Origin: Clostridiales bacterium 38-18
Lineage (GTDB): Bacteria; Bacillota; Clostridia; Peptostreptococcales; Acidaminobacteraceae
DNA length: 64,000 nucleotides
Assembly: GCA_001897605.1 (NCBI GenBank)
Contig: MKTL01000001.1
Span: 496,001-560,000, forward strand
Direction of reading: 5' to 3'
Part shown: piece after piece, positions 1 to 12,808 of the stretch
Numbering within the stretch: the first letter of the stretch is position 1
Layout of the letters: every line of letters starts with the position of its first letter
Made by a program: the position numbers and the translations under genes
The notes under the pieces: model-generated
What the model saw: only the letters and a program-made list of their open reading frames with translations
What the model was told of the DNA's origin: nothing
Databases searched by the model: none

Positions 1-585
1 ATGGCCTTCTATATTAGAAAAATGCCAGTTTTAGGTGATATTCCCGTGTTGGGGCAAATGTTCTTCCAAAAAACCTATCTCACTGTTTTAATTGGTTTTA
101 TTCTTCTTGCAATTGCGGTTATCGTGTTTTATAAAACCAAGTTTGGTTTAAGACTTAGAGCATGTGGGGAACATCCACAGGCAGCGGATTCTGTAGGGAT
201 TAACGTCTATGTAATGCGTTATGCGGGTGTCAGTCTTTCTGGTATCCTTGGTGGTATTGGTGGTTTCTTCTACTCAGTTGGAATATTGGATGGTAATATC
301 AGTGGACATACAGGAGTAGCAGGTTTTGGTTTCTTGGCATTGGCAGTTATGATCTTTGGTCAGTGGAAACCAATTCGAATTTTATTTGCCGCATTGTTCT
401 TTGCATTCTTGAGAACATTAGCTTATTCAATTGCATTGATTCCTTTTTTAAATGATTTAGGGATCAATCAAACCTACTATAAAATGTTACCTTATGTTGC
501 GACAATGGTAGTTCTTGCGTTCACCTCTAAAAAATCAAGAGCACCGAAAGCAGAAGGTATCCCATACGACAAAGCTAAGAGATAG
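1..585 (+). CDS. ABC transporter permease, C-terminal part (simple sugar/nucleoside type)
   Basis: C-terminal 194 residues of an inner-membrane permease; the gene continues upstream of the window, so the ATG at base 1 is probably internal. The sequence is strongly hydrophobic, with about four to five membrane segments. It has the FGLRLRACGEHPQAADSVGI loop and the following glycine-rich stretch typical of permeases in BmpA/Nup-type nucleoside or simple-sugar ABC importers. The C terminus is short, basic and cytoplasmic. Partners (binding protein, ATPase, second permease) would lie upstream and cannot be seen. A hairpin terminator follows about 55 bp after the stop, so this is the last gene of its operon. 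The exact substrate is unknown. Confidence 0.85.
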   Translation: MAFYIRKMPVLGDIPVLGQMFFQKTYLTVLIGFILLAIAVIVFYKTKFGLRLRACGEHPQAADSVGINVYVMRYAGVSLSGILGGIGGFFYSVGILDGNISGHTGVAGFGFLALAVMIFGQWKPIRILFAALFFAFLRTLAYSIALIPFLNDLGINQTYYKMLPYVATMVVLAFTSKKSRAPKAEGIPYDKAKR

Positions 586-638
586 ACAGTCGTAGCTGTA
601 AAGAAATAAGTGTGAAAGTACAACCATTATAAGTTAAA

Positions 639-685
639 TAACAGAGCAGTTGGAAGCTTTACGTAAGCTCTACTGCTCTGTTTTA
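639..685 (+). terminator. Rho-independent terminator after the permease operon
   Basis: The arms ACAGAGCAGT and ACTGCTCTGT enclose a second small stem (AGCTTACG/CGTAAGCT-like) and are followed by TTTTATTT. It closes the permease operon. Confidence 0.8.
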
Positions 686-715
686 TTTGAAAAGCTATCA
701 TTTTACAAGGGAATT

Positions 716-730
716 TGATATAATTATATC
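716..730 (+). promoter_or_regulatory. Probable extended -10 promoter of rpoN, inside a palindrome
   Basis: TGATATAAT fits an extended -10 element (TG-N-TATAAT) about 50 bp upstream of rpoN. It overlaps a perfect 14-bp palindrome, GATATAATTATATC. No good -35 box is visible at the usual distance, so the call rests on the -10 element alone. Confidence 0.4.
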
Positions 731-783
731 GTTATTATGTCGTTCAATGATATGAATCAAAATAGGATGTGACGGTACTCAAT

Positions 784-2199
784 ATGAAGATGAATTTTAA
801 TCTAAATCTGATTCAAACTCAAAAACTCATCATGACCCCTGAATTGAAACAGGCAATCGAAATCCTTCAATTCAATGCAGTTGAGTTAAATGAGTTTATT
901 AATGAGGAGCTATTAAACAACCCAATTTTAGAAAGAACTGCCTCGGAATCTGACGACGAGCTCTATGGTGAAAAATCTGACCAAGAGTTTGAGTACGATC
1001 TAGACAAAGGGGACAAACAGGAGATGGATTGGGAAGATATGGTCAATTATTTTGACGATGTAAGACCAATGGCGAATACAACCTATAATTCCGACAACGA
1101 CATTAATTATGACAATTTTGTTGCTGATGAAGAAAATCTAAAAGACTATTTGTTAATGCAGCTTAAATTTTCAAAGCTTGATCACGACGTGATGAAGATC
1201 GGAGAATATATAATAGAAAATATAGATGACAATGGTTATCTAAAAATGAACAATGACGAAGCGATGATTTTGTTCAACCGCTCAAATGAAGAAATAGAAC
1301 AGGTCGTAAGACTTGTTCAAACATTTGATCCGCCAGGTGTTGGTGCTCGAAGTCTGAAGGAATGTTTGTTGATTCAGCTTTATCAACAGGGTTATGAAGA
1401 GAGCTTAGAAGAAACCTTGGTTACAGATCACTTAGAAGAGCTTGGCGAGAAAAAATTTGCACAAATCGCTAAAAAGCTAAACGAAACAGCAGAGCGCGTC
1501 CAACTATCCTATGACTATATTAAAACCCTTGAACCTAAGCCAGGAAGATCATTTAGCTCTTTAAGAGATGTCAGATATGTAATACCCGATGTATTTGTAG
1601 AAAAGGAAAAGGATGAATATGTCGTTAATGTAAATGAAAGTGCTTCGCCAAGACTACAGATCAACGGCTTTTATAAAAATATGCTAAATCAATTTACGAG
1701 AGATTCCTTGACAAATGATTATTTGTCAAAGAACTTGCAGTCTGCTCTAAGAATCATTAAAAGTATAGAACAAAGAAGAAATACCATCTATCGCGTATGT
1801 AAAGCAATTGTTGAATACCAATATGATTTTTTTGAAAAGGGATTGCTTTATTTAAAGCCATTAAATCTTAAAGACATTGCCGATGAAATCGAAGTACATG
1901 AATCGACGGTTTCAAGAGCTGTAAATGGAAAGTACATGCAGTGTCCAAATGGTCTATTTGAAATAAAGTACTTTTTCCAAAGTGGAGTAAAAGGTGCTAG
2001 TGGTGAGGGTGTATCCTCTGAAAGTGTAAAGCTGGTCATGAAAGAAATGATCGATAAAGAAGACACAAAGAAACCACTTAGTGATCAATATCTTGCTGAC
2101 GAGCTCAACAAAACTGGTATCAATATTTCAAGAAGAACAGTTGCGAAATATCGTGATGAATTAAACATACCACCTTCATCGAAAAGAAAGCGATTTTAA
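784..2199 (+). CDS. rpoN: RNA polymerase sigma-54 factor
   Basis: Sigma-54 directs RNA polymerase to -24/-12 promoters that need enhancer-binding ATPases. The N terminus has the glutamine/leucine-rich activator-interacting region (LIQTQKLIMTPELKQAIEIL). An acidic linker follows (about residues 55-115), then the core-binding domain, a helix-turn-helix (LKDIADEIEVHESTVSRAVNG) and the C-terminal RpoN box SRRTVAKYRDE at about residues 449-459. The length is normal. The start is uncertain: a GTG at 769 opens the same frame, but neither 769 nor ATG 784 has a well-spaced ribosome binding site. It is monocistronic, with a strong terminator directly behind it. No sigma-54 activator is visible in this window. 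Confidence 0.93.
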   Translation: MKMNFNLNLIQTQKLIMTPELKQAIEILQFNAVELNEFINEELLNNPILERTASESDDELYGEKSDQEFEYDLDKGDKQEMDWEDMVNYFDDVRPMANTTYNSDNDINYDNFVADEENLKDYLLMQLKFSKLDHDVMKIGEYIIENIDDNGYLKMNNDEAMILFNRSNEEIEQVVRLVQTFDPPGVGARSLKECLLIQLYQQGYEESLEETLVTDHLEELGEKKFAQIAKKLNETAERVQLSYDYIKTLEPKPGRSFSSLRDVRYVIPDVFVEKEKDEYVVNVNESASPRLQINGFYKNMLNQFTRDSLTNDYLSKNLQSALRIIKSIEQRRNTIYRVCKAIVEYQYDFFEKGLLYLKPLNLKDIADEIEVHESTVSRAVNGKYMQCPNGLFEIKYFFQSGVKGASGEGVSSESVKLVMKEMIDKEDTKKPLSDQYLADELNKTGINISRRTVAKYRDELNIPPSSKRKRF

Positions 2200-2200
2200 T

Positions 2201-2236
2201 CAACCAGCACAGCGAGAAAAGTGCTGGTTTTTCTCT
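2201..2236 (+). terminator. Terminator after rpoN
   Basis: AACCAGCAC and GTGCTGGTT arms around an AGCGAGAAAA loop, followed by TTTTCT. Confidence 0.85.
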
Positions 2237-2289
2237 GTCAAAAAAGTAACAATCCTTTGGAAATACGTAATTTTGAGTAGTTTGTGAAA

Positions 2290-2425
2290 CAGCAGGGACA
2301 CTTATAGTCCTAGCGGGACAAAAAAATAATTTTTTTATCAAAAACACCTTGTAATCTATTTTTCGAGTGGTATAATAATTTTGTAAGTAAGTCTTTTTTT
2401 TAGCCCGTTATGGGACAAAAAAAAT
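2290..2425 (+). promoter_or_regulatory. Promoter and probable CggR operator of the glycolytic operon
   Basis: Promoter: TTGTAA (2349-2354), a 16-bp spacer and TATAAT (2371-2376). Operator: AGGGAC-N6-AGTC-N4-CGGGAC at 2294-2319 follows the spacing of the known Bacillus CggR site (CGGGAC-N6-TGTC-N4-CGGGAC-N6-TGTC), with a weaker continuation into the A-rich stretch. A further half site, TGGGAC, lies at 2411-2416 just after the predicted transcription start. In Bacillus, CggR binds DNA when fructose-1,6-bisphosphate is low, and a single repeated site suffices; here the best match lies upstream of the -35 box, which is unusual. Confidence 0.65.
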
Positions 2426-2464
2426 TACTTTGGTTAAAAAACATCCCGAAACGATGGTGATAAA

Positions 2465-4598
<2,134 letters not shown>

Positions 4599-4626
4599 TA
4601 TTTTTTCGGACTATGTCTGATTTTGG

Positions 4627-4645
4627 ACCCTGACTTAGTCAGGGT
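4627..4645 (+). promoter_or_regulatory. Short intergenic hairpin between gap and pgk
   Basis: Perfect 8-bp arms ACCCTGAC and GTCAGGGT around TTA, with no T-run. It probably acts as an mRNA processing or stability element that sets gap expression apart from the downstream genes, rather than as a terminator. Confidence 0.45.
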
Positions 4646-4673
4646 TCATTCATGTATGAATCGGAGGCCTATC

Positions 4674-5867
4674 ATGTTTAATAAGAAAACGATTGAAGAT
4701 ATCGATGTAAAAGGAAAAAGAGTCTTAGTACGCGTCGATTTTAATGTGCCATTAAAAGAAAATGTCATTACAGATGAAAATAGAATCGTGGGTGCACTTC
4801 CTACTATCAAATACTTAATGGATCAAGGTGCAAAAGTCATTCTTTGTTCACACCTCGGAAAACCTAAAGCAGACAATTTAGAAAAATACACATTGGCACC
4901 GGTTGCAAAAAGACTTTCAGAAATTCTTGGAAAAGAAGTTGTTTTTCCAGCTGAAGTCGAAGTTGTTGGTGAAAAGGCAAAAGCTGCTGTCGCTGCAATG
5001 AAAGATGGCGATGTGGTATTACTTGAAAATACAAGATACAGAGCTGAAGAAACTAAAAATGGTGAAGCTTTTTCTAAAGACCTGGCATCACTTGCAGATG
5101 TGTTTGTAAATGACGCATTTGGAACGGCTCACAGAGCACATTCATCTACAGTTGGCGTTACTGATTTCGTTGAAACTTCTGTTTGTGGCTACTTAATCCA
5201 AAAAGAGCTTAAGTTCTTAGGGGAAGCAGTTGACAGCCCAGAGAGACCTTTCTGCGCAATCCTAGGTGGTGCAAAAGTTTCTGATAAAATTAAAGTTATC
5301 GAAAACCTTTTAACTAAAGTGGATTCACTTATTATCGGTGGTGGTATGGCTTATACTTTCTTAAAAGCACAAGGCTATACAATCGGTAAATCATTAGTTG
5401 AAGAAGATAAATTAGACTATGCACTAAAAATGATCGAAGATGCTAAGGCTAAAGGTGTTGAGCTACTTCTTCCTGTGGATCACATCGTAGCTGCTGAGTT
5501 TAGCAATGAATCAGAGCCTGTAGTAACTGAAGGCTTAGATATTCCAGAAGGCTTCATGGGTCTTGATATCGGTCCTAAAACGGCTGCTAAATATGCAGAA
5601 GTGGCATCAAAATCAAAAACAATCATTTGGAATGGACCTATGGGCGTATTTGAATTCTCTAACTTTGCTGCTGGTACAATTGCAGTAGCTAAAGCATTGG
5701 CTGATTCAGATGCAACTACAGTAATCGGTGGTGGCGATAGTGCTGCTGCAGTTAATACTTTAGGATTTGGCGATAAAATGACACATATTTCGACTGGTGG
5801 CGGTGCTTCTTTAGAATTCTTAGAAGGATTAGCATTACCAGGTATAGAAGCGTTAAACAACAAATAG
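4674..5867 (+). CDS. pgk: Phosphoglycerate kinase
   Basis: Transfers phosphate from 1,3-bisphosphoglycerate to ADP. Visible signatures are the N-terminal [13 protein letters not shown] substrate motif, the hinge region, the GGAKVSDKI and GGGMAYTF segments and the nucleotide-binding GGGDSAAAV near the C terminus. 397 aa, normal length. An in-frame upstream extension exists, but ATG 4674 follows CGGAGG and starts the conserved sequence. Third gene of the cggR operon, 9 bp before tpiA. Confidence 0.97.
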   Translation: MFNKKTIEDIDVKGKRVLVRVDFNVPLKENVITDENRIVGALPTIKYLMDQGAKVILCSHLGKPKADNLEKYTLAPVAKRLSEILGKEVVFPAEVEVVGEKAKAAVAAMKDGDVVLLENTRYRAEETKNGEAFSKDLASLADVFVNDAFGTAHRAHSSTVGVTDFVETSVCGYLIQKELKFLGEAVDSPERPFCAILGGAKVSDKIKVIENLLTKVDSLIIGGGMAYTFLKAQGYTIGKSLVEEDKLDYALKMIEDAKAKGVELLLPVDHIVAAEFSNESEPVVTEGLDIPEGFMGLDIGPKTAAKYAEVASKSKTIIWNGPMGVFEFSNFAAGTIAVAKALADSDATTVIGGGDSAAAVNTLGFGDKMTHISTGGGASLEFLEGLALPGIEALNNK

Positions 5868-5876
5868 GAGGTTCCC

Positions 5877-6623
5877 ATGAGAAAACCAATCATCGCTGGT
5901 AACTGGAAAATGCACAAAACAGTTGCTGAAGGCGTTGCATTTATTAATGCAGTAAAAAACGAAATCGTAGGTACAGATGTTGAAGCACTTGTTTGTGCAC
6001 CTTTCACATTATTACCAAGCTTAGTTGAAGCTGCTAAAGGAACTGGCGTTAAAATCGGTGCACAAAATATGCATTTTGAAGATAAAGGTGCTTTCACTGG
6101 AGAAGTAAGTGCAGATATGCTTTTAGATATCGGTGTGACACATGTCATTATCGGTCACTCTGAAAGACGTCAATACTTTGCTGAAACAGATGAAACCGTC
6201 AACAAAAAAGTAATCAAAGCACTTGCTAAAGGTCTGGTACCAATTTTATGCTGTGGTGAAACCCTTGAGCAAAGAGAAGCGGGTGAAACTAAAGCGCTTT
6301 GTAAAGTTCAAATTGAAAAAGCTTTTGAAGGCATCTCAGCTGAAGATGCTACAAAAGTTGTTGTTGCATATGAACCTATCTGGGCAATCGGAACAGGTAA
6401 AACAGCAAGTAGCCAAGATGCAAATGATGTTATCTCTTATATTAGAGAAGTACTTGAAGGCATTTATAGTGACGAAGTTTCTGAAGAAGTTAGAATTCAA
6501 TACGGCGGAAGTGTTAAACCTTCTAATGTAGAAGAAATCATGAACGAATCAGATATCGATGGTGCACTCGTTGGTGGCGCAAGCTTAGAACCAACTGACT
6601 TTGTGAAACTCGTCAATTTTTAA
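5877..6623 (+). CDS. tpiA: Triosephosphate isomerase
   Basis: Interconverts dihydroxyacetone phosphate and glyceraldehyde-3-phosphate. TIM-barrel signatures are complete: NWKMHK with the catalytic lysine, IIGHSERR with the catalytic histidine, [12 protein letters not shown] with the catalytic glutamate, the flexible loop, and GGSVKPSN and GALVGGASL for phosphate binding. 248 aa. GGAGG precedes the ATG. It also links to the dhaKL block in this window, whose product is dihydroxyacetone phosphate. Confidence 0.97.
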   Translation: MRKPIIAGNWKMHKTVAEGVAFINAVKNEIVGTDVEALVCAPFTLLPSLVEAAKGTGVKIGAQNMHFEDKGAFTGEVSADMLLDIGVTHVIIGHSERRQYFAETDETVNKKVIKALAKGLVPILCCGETLEQREAGETKALCKVQIEKAFEGISAEDATKVVVAYEPIWAIGTGKTASSQDANDVISYIREVLEGIYSDEVSEEVRIQYGGSVKPSNVEEIMNESDIDGALVGGASLEPTDFVKLVNF

Positions 6624-6633
6624 GGAGTCACTT

Positions 6634-8160
6634 ATGAAAAAACCAACAGCGTTGATCATAATGGACGGTTGGGGACAAGCTGGTAAAGGGACTGGTAATG
6701 CAGTCGAACTTGCTAACACACCTAACTACGACAGAATGTTAACTGAATATCCACATACACTTATCGCTGCAAGTGGCCTAGATGTCGGTCTTCCAGATGG
6801 ACAAATGGGTAACTCTGAGGTAGGACACTTAAATATCGGTGCTGGTAGAATTATCTACCAAGAACTGACAAGAATCACGAAATCCATTCAAGATGGTGAT
6901 TTCTTTGAAAATCCCGAGCTATTAGCTGCTATGAATTATGCGATTGAGCATGGTACTAAGCTTCACACTTGGGGACTATTATCTGATGGTGGCGTTCATA
7001 GCCATATCGACCATCTTAAAGCGCTTATCAAAATGGCGAAGGAAGTTGGTGTACCGCAAATTTATGTACACGCTTTTATGGATGGTAGAGATACTTCTCC
7101 AACAAGTGGAATTGGTTATGTTAAGGAACTTGAAGCTTTCATGGCTGAGATCAATTATGGTGTCATAGCGACAGTTTCAGGTAGATATTATTCTATGGAC
7201 CGAGACAAACGTTGGGAAAGAATCGAAAAATCATACAATATGCTCGTTAAAGGAGAAGGCGAAACGGCTACTAATGCAGTAGAAGTTTTCGAAAAATCTT
7301 ATGAAGCGGGTGTAACGGATGAGTTTATACTGCCAACAGTTATCGTTAAAGACGGTGCGCCAATTGCTAAAGTAGCTGAGAATGATGCAATTATCTTCTT
7401 CAACTTTAGGCCTGATCGAGCTAGAGAAATCACTAGAGCTATTGTCGATGTAGATTTTGAAGGTTTTGCTAGAACTTACTTTAAAACTAAGTATGTTGGA
7501 TTTACTCAATACGATAAAACCATTGAGAATATTGAAATCGCATATAAGCCACAATCGATTAACAACACTCTTGGCGAGTACATGGCTGAGCTTGGTAAAA
7601 AGCAACTTAGAATTGCTGAAACTGAGAAATATGCGCATGTTACCTTCTTCTTCAACGGTGGTGTTGAAGCGCCAAATGAAGGTGAAGACAGAGTTCTTGT
7701 CAACTCTCCAAAAGTCGCAACCTACGATTTGAAACCTGAAATGTCAGCTTATGAAATGACAGATAAATTATTAGAAGCACTTGACCGTGATTTCTATGAT
7801 TTAATCATCATTAACTATGCAAACCCTGATATGGTTGGTCACACAGGCATTATTTCAGCAGCAGTAAAAGCGGTTGAGGTCGTTGATGAATGTGTGGGTA
7901 AAGTCGTTGCCAAGCTAAATGAAAAAGGTGGCAACTTCATTATTACTGCAGATCATGGAAATGCAGAGCAAATGTTGACTGAAACAGGCGAACCAATGAC
8001 AGCTCACTCTACAAATAAAGTACCATGTATCGTTGGTGGTGTTGGCATGGTCAAATTAAGAGATGGTGGTAAATTAAGTGATTTGACACCAACGATGTTA
8101 GACATGATGGGATTAGAGCAACCTAAAGAGATGACGGGTTCTTCAATTATCATCAAGTAA
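6634..8160 (+). CDS. gpmI: 2,3-bisphosphoglycerate-independent phosphoglycerate mutase
   Basis: Converts 3- to 2-phosphoglycerate with a phosphoserine intermediate and two Mn2+ ions. Alkaline-phosphatase-fold signatures are present: IIMDGWG at the N terminus, GQMGNSEVGHLNIGAG with the catalytic serine, FMDGRDTSP, FRPDRAREIT, NYANPDMVGHTG and TADHGNAEQM. 508 aa, the family length. ATG follows AAGGAGT 11 bp after tpiA. A 131-bp gap separates it from eno. Confidence 0.97.
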   Translation: MKKPTALIIMDGWGQAGKGTGNAVELANTPNYDRMLTEYPHTLIAASGLDVGLPDGQMGNSEVGHLNIGAGRIIYQELTRITKSIQDGDFFENPELLAAMNYAIEHGTKLHTWGLLSDGGVHSHIDHLKALIKMAKEVGVPQIYVHAFMDGRDTSPTSGIGYVKELEAFMAEINYGVIATVSGRYYSMDRDKRWERIEKSYNMLVKGEGETATNAVEVFEKSYEAGVTDEFILPTVIVKDGAPIAKVAENDAIIFFNFRPDRAREITRAIVDVDFEGFARTYFKTKYVGFTQYDKTIENIEIAYKPQSINNTLGEYMAELGKKQLRIAETEKYAHVTFFFNGGVEAPNEGEDRVLVNSPKVATYDLKPEMSAYEMTDKLLEALDRDFYDLIIINYANPDMVGHTGIISAAVKAVEVVDECVGKVVAKLNEKGGNFIITADHGNAEQMLTETGEPMTAHSTNKVPCIVGGVGMVKLRDGGKLSDLTPTMLDMMGLEQPKEMTGSSIIIK

Positions 8161-8222
8161 GTCAATCGTTAAAGCAATGATTTGGTAAATCGAGACTTTC
8201 CGTTTGAACAATTGTTTTATAG

Positions 8223-9581
<1,359 letters not shown>

Positions 9582-9743
9582 TCACTGAACCATTTATCAT
9601 TTAAGACACCTCAAAGTGTCTATGTTGAAGGCGTACCTCCCCCAAATTGTTACGCCTCAACATCCCTACAACTTTTGTCATCCATATTGAGCATGCTCAA
9701 TTAGATAATTAGCAAATTTTGATAACACCTATGCAAAGTCCTT

Positions 9744-9782
9744 GGCTTGGTGGAAAGCAACCACCAAGCCTTTGGCTTTTTT
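9744..9782 (+). terminator. Terminator of the glycolytic operon
   Basis: Perfect 10-bp arms GGCTTGGTGG and CCACCAAGCC around AAAGCAA, followed by TTTGGCTTTTTT. A weaker hairpin (GTTGAAGGCGTA with TACGCCTCAAC, about 9622-9663) lies upstream. Confidence 0.85.
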
Positions 9783-9832
9783 GAATGAATCATCAAAAAT
9801 TTCGCAATTTCAAAGAGACAAAAATGATTTAA

Positions 9833-9861
9833 TTGTTTTTTTTAACCTAGTGTGGTAAAAT
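9833..9861 (+). promoter_or_regulatory. Promoter of secG
   Basis: TTGTTT (9833-9838), 17-bp spacer, TAAAAT (9856-9861), about 90 bp upstream of the secG start. Confidence 0.55.
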
Positions 9862-9953
9862 ACCTATGTTAAGCATGTGACACATGCGTCTGTTCGAAAT
9901 TTCGCGATGTTCAACCCAAAGTGGTGGACAATTGCCAAACAGGAGGTGGAAAA

Positions 9954-10187
9954 ATGTTATATACGATTGCAACAGTATTATTGATTTTATCATCATTAGT
10001 TCTTATTGCAAGTATCCTGCTTCAATCAGGTAAATCAGCGGGATTATCAGGTTCAATCGGCGGGGGCGCTGAGCAAATCTGGGGCAAAAATAAAGCAAGA
10101 GACTATGATGCTAAGTTTGACAAAGTTACGAAAGTAGCTGCAGTATTATTTATAATATCAGCATTAATGATGGCTTTTATACAATAA
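9954..10187 (+). CDS. secG: Protein translocase subunit SecG
   Basis: Small SecYEG component that helps preprotein translocation. 77 residues with two membrane helices (about 4-23 and 57-75) and the loop LLQSGKSAGLSGSIGGGAEQIWGKNKARD, whose SGGA/G-rich segment is diagnostic. The open frame begins at 9921, but ATG 9954 follows AGGAGGTGG. The placement near eno and rnr is common in Firmicutes. Confidence 0.93.
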   Translation: MLYTIATVLLILSSLVLIASILLQSGKSAGLSGSIGGGAEQIWGKNKARDYDAKFDKVTKVAAVLFIISALMMAFIQ

Positions 10188-10272
10188 TTAGTCTAGGCTA
10201 ATTGTTGTATTTTTTTCTGTCATGTTGATGTTTAAAGCATGATTAGCATAAAGTTGTGGGGAGGAATTTTAA

Positions 10273-12255
10273 ATGAATTATGTGTTATTATCTGCGGGTG
10301 CTGGTTTACTAGCGCTTATTTTCGCGGCTTTTTTAGTCGTGAAAAAAATCAATCCCGTTCAAGTCAAGCACGATCGAATGAACGAGATTGCTTCTTATAT
10401 TCACGAGGGTGCAATGGCATTTTTAAAGCGTGAATACAGAGTTTTAGTTATTTTTGCAATTGTATTAGCCGCAGCAATTACGTTTGGCTTAGGTAGCTAC
10501 CAAACCGCAATTGCATTTATCATCGGTGCGTTATTCTCAGTATTAGCGGGCTTTTTTGGTATGCAAGTCGCTACAAAAGCGAATGTTAGAACGGCTTATG
10601 CAGCTAAAGAGAGCGGTATGAACCGTGCACTTTCAGTTGCGTTTTCAGGTGGTGCAGTAATGGGTATGTCTGTTGTGGGACTTGGCCTTTTAGGTATCAG
10701 CTTGATGTATTATGTCTTCAACGATGCGCATATCATTACAGGTTTTGGTTTAGGGGCTTCATCTATCGCACTTTTCGCGCGTGTGGGTGGTGGTATCTAT
10801 ACTAAGGCTGCTGACGTAGGTGCTGACCTCGTTGGTAAAGTTGAAGCGGGTATTCCAGAAGACGATCCACGTAACCCAGCAGTTATCGCAGATAATGTTG
10901 GTGATAATGTGGGTGACGTTGCTGGTATGGGCGCTGACTTATTTGAATCTTATGTTGGTTCGATTATTGCAGCAATTACACTGGGCGTAGTTACTTTCAA
11001 TATTGAAGGTGCAATCTTCCCGTTATTACTTTCTGCAATTGGTATTATTGCTTCCATTATCGGTACCTTCTTTGTTCGTGGTAGTGAAAAATCTGACCCG
11101 CACAAGGAGCTTAAGAAATCAACTTATGTAAGTGGACTTTTAGTAATTGTAGCTTCATTTTTCTTAAGTCGTTATTTCTTCGATAACTTAAATGCATTTT
11201 ATGCAATTACTGCTGGTCTAATTTGTGGTATTTTAATAGGTGCGGTTACAGAAATTTATACTTCAGGTGATTATAAATCGGTTAAAAAAATTGCTGAGCA
11301 ATCATTGACTGGTCCTGCAACGACTATTATTTCAGGTATTGCAGTTGGTATGTTATCGACTATGTTCCCAATTATCTTTATTTCAATTGCAACGCTTGTT
11401 GCATTTAAGTTTGCTGGTCTTTATGGTATTGCGCTTGCAGCAGTAGGTATGTTATCAACTGCTGGTATTACCGTTGCAGTTGATGCTTACGGTCCTATCG
11501 CAGATAATGCGGGTGGTATCGCTGAGATGAGCGAACTACCTAAAGAGGTTAGAAAAATTACAGATAAATTGGATGCTGTAGGTAATACAACTGCTGCTAT
11601 CGGTAAAGGCTTTGCAATTGGATCTGCTGCTTTAACAGCACTTTCATTGTTTGCATCTTACTCTGAAGCAATCGGTATAACGACGATTAACATCTTAGAT
11701 CCTAAGGTAGTCGTTGGTTTATTCATCGGGGGTATGCTGCCATTTATCTTCTCTGCACTCACTATGGAGTCTGTAGGTCGTGCGGCATATCAAATGATTG
11801 AGGAAGTAAGAAGACAATTTAAAACCATTCCTGGTATTATGGAAGGTACAGAAAAACCTGATTATGCTAGATGTGTAGACATCAGTACAGGTGCCGCTCT
11901 TAAAGAAATGATGATTCCAGGATTAATGGCAGTACTTGTACCAATCGTTGTTGGTTTAGTATTAGGCGGCGAAGCGCTAGGCGGTATGCTTGCAGGTGCA
12001 CTTGTAACAGGCGTTCTTTTAGCGATCTTCATGGCAAATGCTGGTGGTGCTTGGGATAATGCTAAGAAATTTGTCGAAGAAGGCAATTTTGGTGGCAAAG
12101 GCTCAGAAGCACATAAAGCAAGTGTTGTTGGCGATACAGTAGGTGACCCTTTCAAAGATACTTCAGGTCCATCTATCAATATCCTTATTAAATTGATGAC
12201 AATTGTTTCTCTAGTATTCGCACCATTATTCTTATCATTGGGTTCATTATTATAA
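10273..12255 (+). CDS. hppA: Membrane-bound pyrophosphatase (ion-translocating, K+-dependent type)
   Basis: Couples hydrolysis of pyrophosphate to pumping of H+ or Na+ across the membrane. 660 aa with about 16 hydrophobic segments. The substrate site is complete: [22 protein letters not shown], then [22 protein letters not shown], and the C-terminal [21 protein letters not shown]. In [18 protein letters not shown] the position that is lysine in K+-independent enzymes is alanine, so this should be the K+-stimulated subfamily, which includes Na+ pumps. H+ and Na+ specificity cannot be settled by eye. ATG follows GGGGAGGAATT. Confidence 0.95.
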   Translation: MNYVLLSAGAGLLALIFAAFLVVKKINPVQVKHDRMNEIASYIHEGAMAFLKREYRVLVIFAIVLAAAITFGLGSYQTAIAFIIGALFSVLAGFFGMQVATKANVRTAYAAKESGMNRALSVAFSGGAVMGMSVVGLGLLGISLMYYVFNDAHIITGFGLGASSIALFARVGGGIYTKAADVGADLVGKVEAGIPEDDPRNPAVIADNVGDNVGDVAGMGADLFESYVGSIIAAITLGVVTFNIEGAIFPLLLSAIGIIASIIGTFFVRGSEKSDPHKELKKSTYVSGLLVIVASFFLSRYFFDNLNAFYAITAGLICGILIGAVTEIYTSGDYKSVKKIAEQSLTGPATTIISGIAVGMLSTMFPIIFISIATLVAFKFAGLYGIALAAVGMLSTAGITVAVDAYGPIADNAGGIAEMSELPKEVRKITDKLDAVGNTTAAIGKGFAIGSAALTALSLFASYSEAIGITTINILDPKVVVGLFIGGMLPFIFSALTMESVGRAAYQMIEEVRRQFKTIPGIMEGTEKPDYARCVDISTGAALKEMMIPGLMAVLVPIVVGLVLGGEALGGMLAGALVTGVLLAIFMANAGGAWDNAKKFVEEGNFGGKGSEAHKASVVGDTVGDPFKDTSGPSINILIKLMTIVSLVFAPLFLSLGSLL

Positions 12256-12808
12256 GCTAGTGAACGTTTTCAGATGACTAGATTTGGCTTTAGCAATTAA
12301 TTAAATGATTGTTTTCAGACTTTGTCTGATTCTAAGACTTGCTCGATTTGAGCAAGTCTTTTTTACATAGCGAGAATCGCATATGTGTTAAAATTTGAAT
12401 ACTTGGTGCTGGCTGATTATTATATTGAGACTTAACTATTATTTTGAGTTTATACAATTAATTGATTCCATAAAAAGTCACTATATAGAGTTAGTAGCTT
12501 CGCATAAACGCAACTCTAAATGATAATATCAATCTCTAAGCGATAAAAGCTGTAAGTTTTGACTTGGCTCTATACCAAAGGATTATACACAGAATTATCA
12601 ATTAGATTTATGATATAATAAGTATTGTTAGAGTGATTACACAATGAAAGGGTATAATTTAAAAGAGAAATATTACTCTGAATCTGATCAATAGATTCAT
12701 TAAGTAGAATCATATTGAAAGATTTTTTTTAAGTGAATCATGTAAATGTAATTTTAAAAGAGAATACGAACAATTTGACAATAAACTAGAATACAAGGAG
12801 GCAATATC
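12256..12808 (+). promoter_or_regulatory. Intergenic region hppA-rnr with terminator and rnr promoter
   Basis: No gene is seen in this 553-bp stretch. A strong terminator lies at 12334-12365 (AAGACTTGCTC / GAGCAAGTCTT, then T-run) and closes hppA. An extended -10 element, TGATATAAT, lies at 12611-12619 and probably starts the long rnr leader. That leader contains a small inverted repeat, TGAATCT-N7-AGATTCA (about 12678-12698). The rest is AT-rich, with no convincing small open frame. Confidence 0.6.

Noticed and set aside
5480-6148. 222-codon open frame on the minus strand across pgk and tpiA
   Set aside because: Mirror frame of two highly expressed genes with biased codons; no ribosome binding site and no recognisable domain.
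7231-7638. 135-codon minus-strand frame inside gpmI
   Set aside because: Antisense of conserved mutase sequence, serine/phenylalanine-rich as expected for such shadows.
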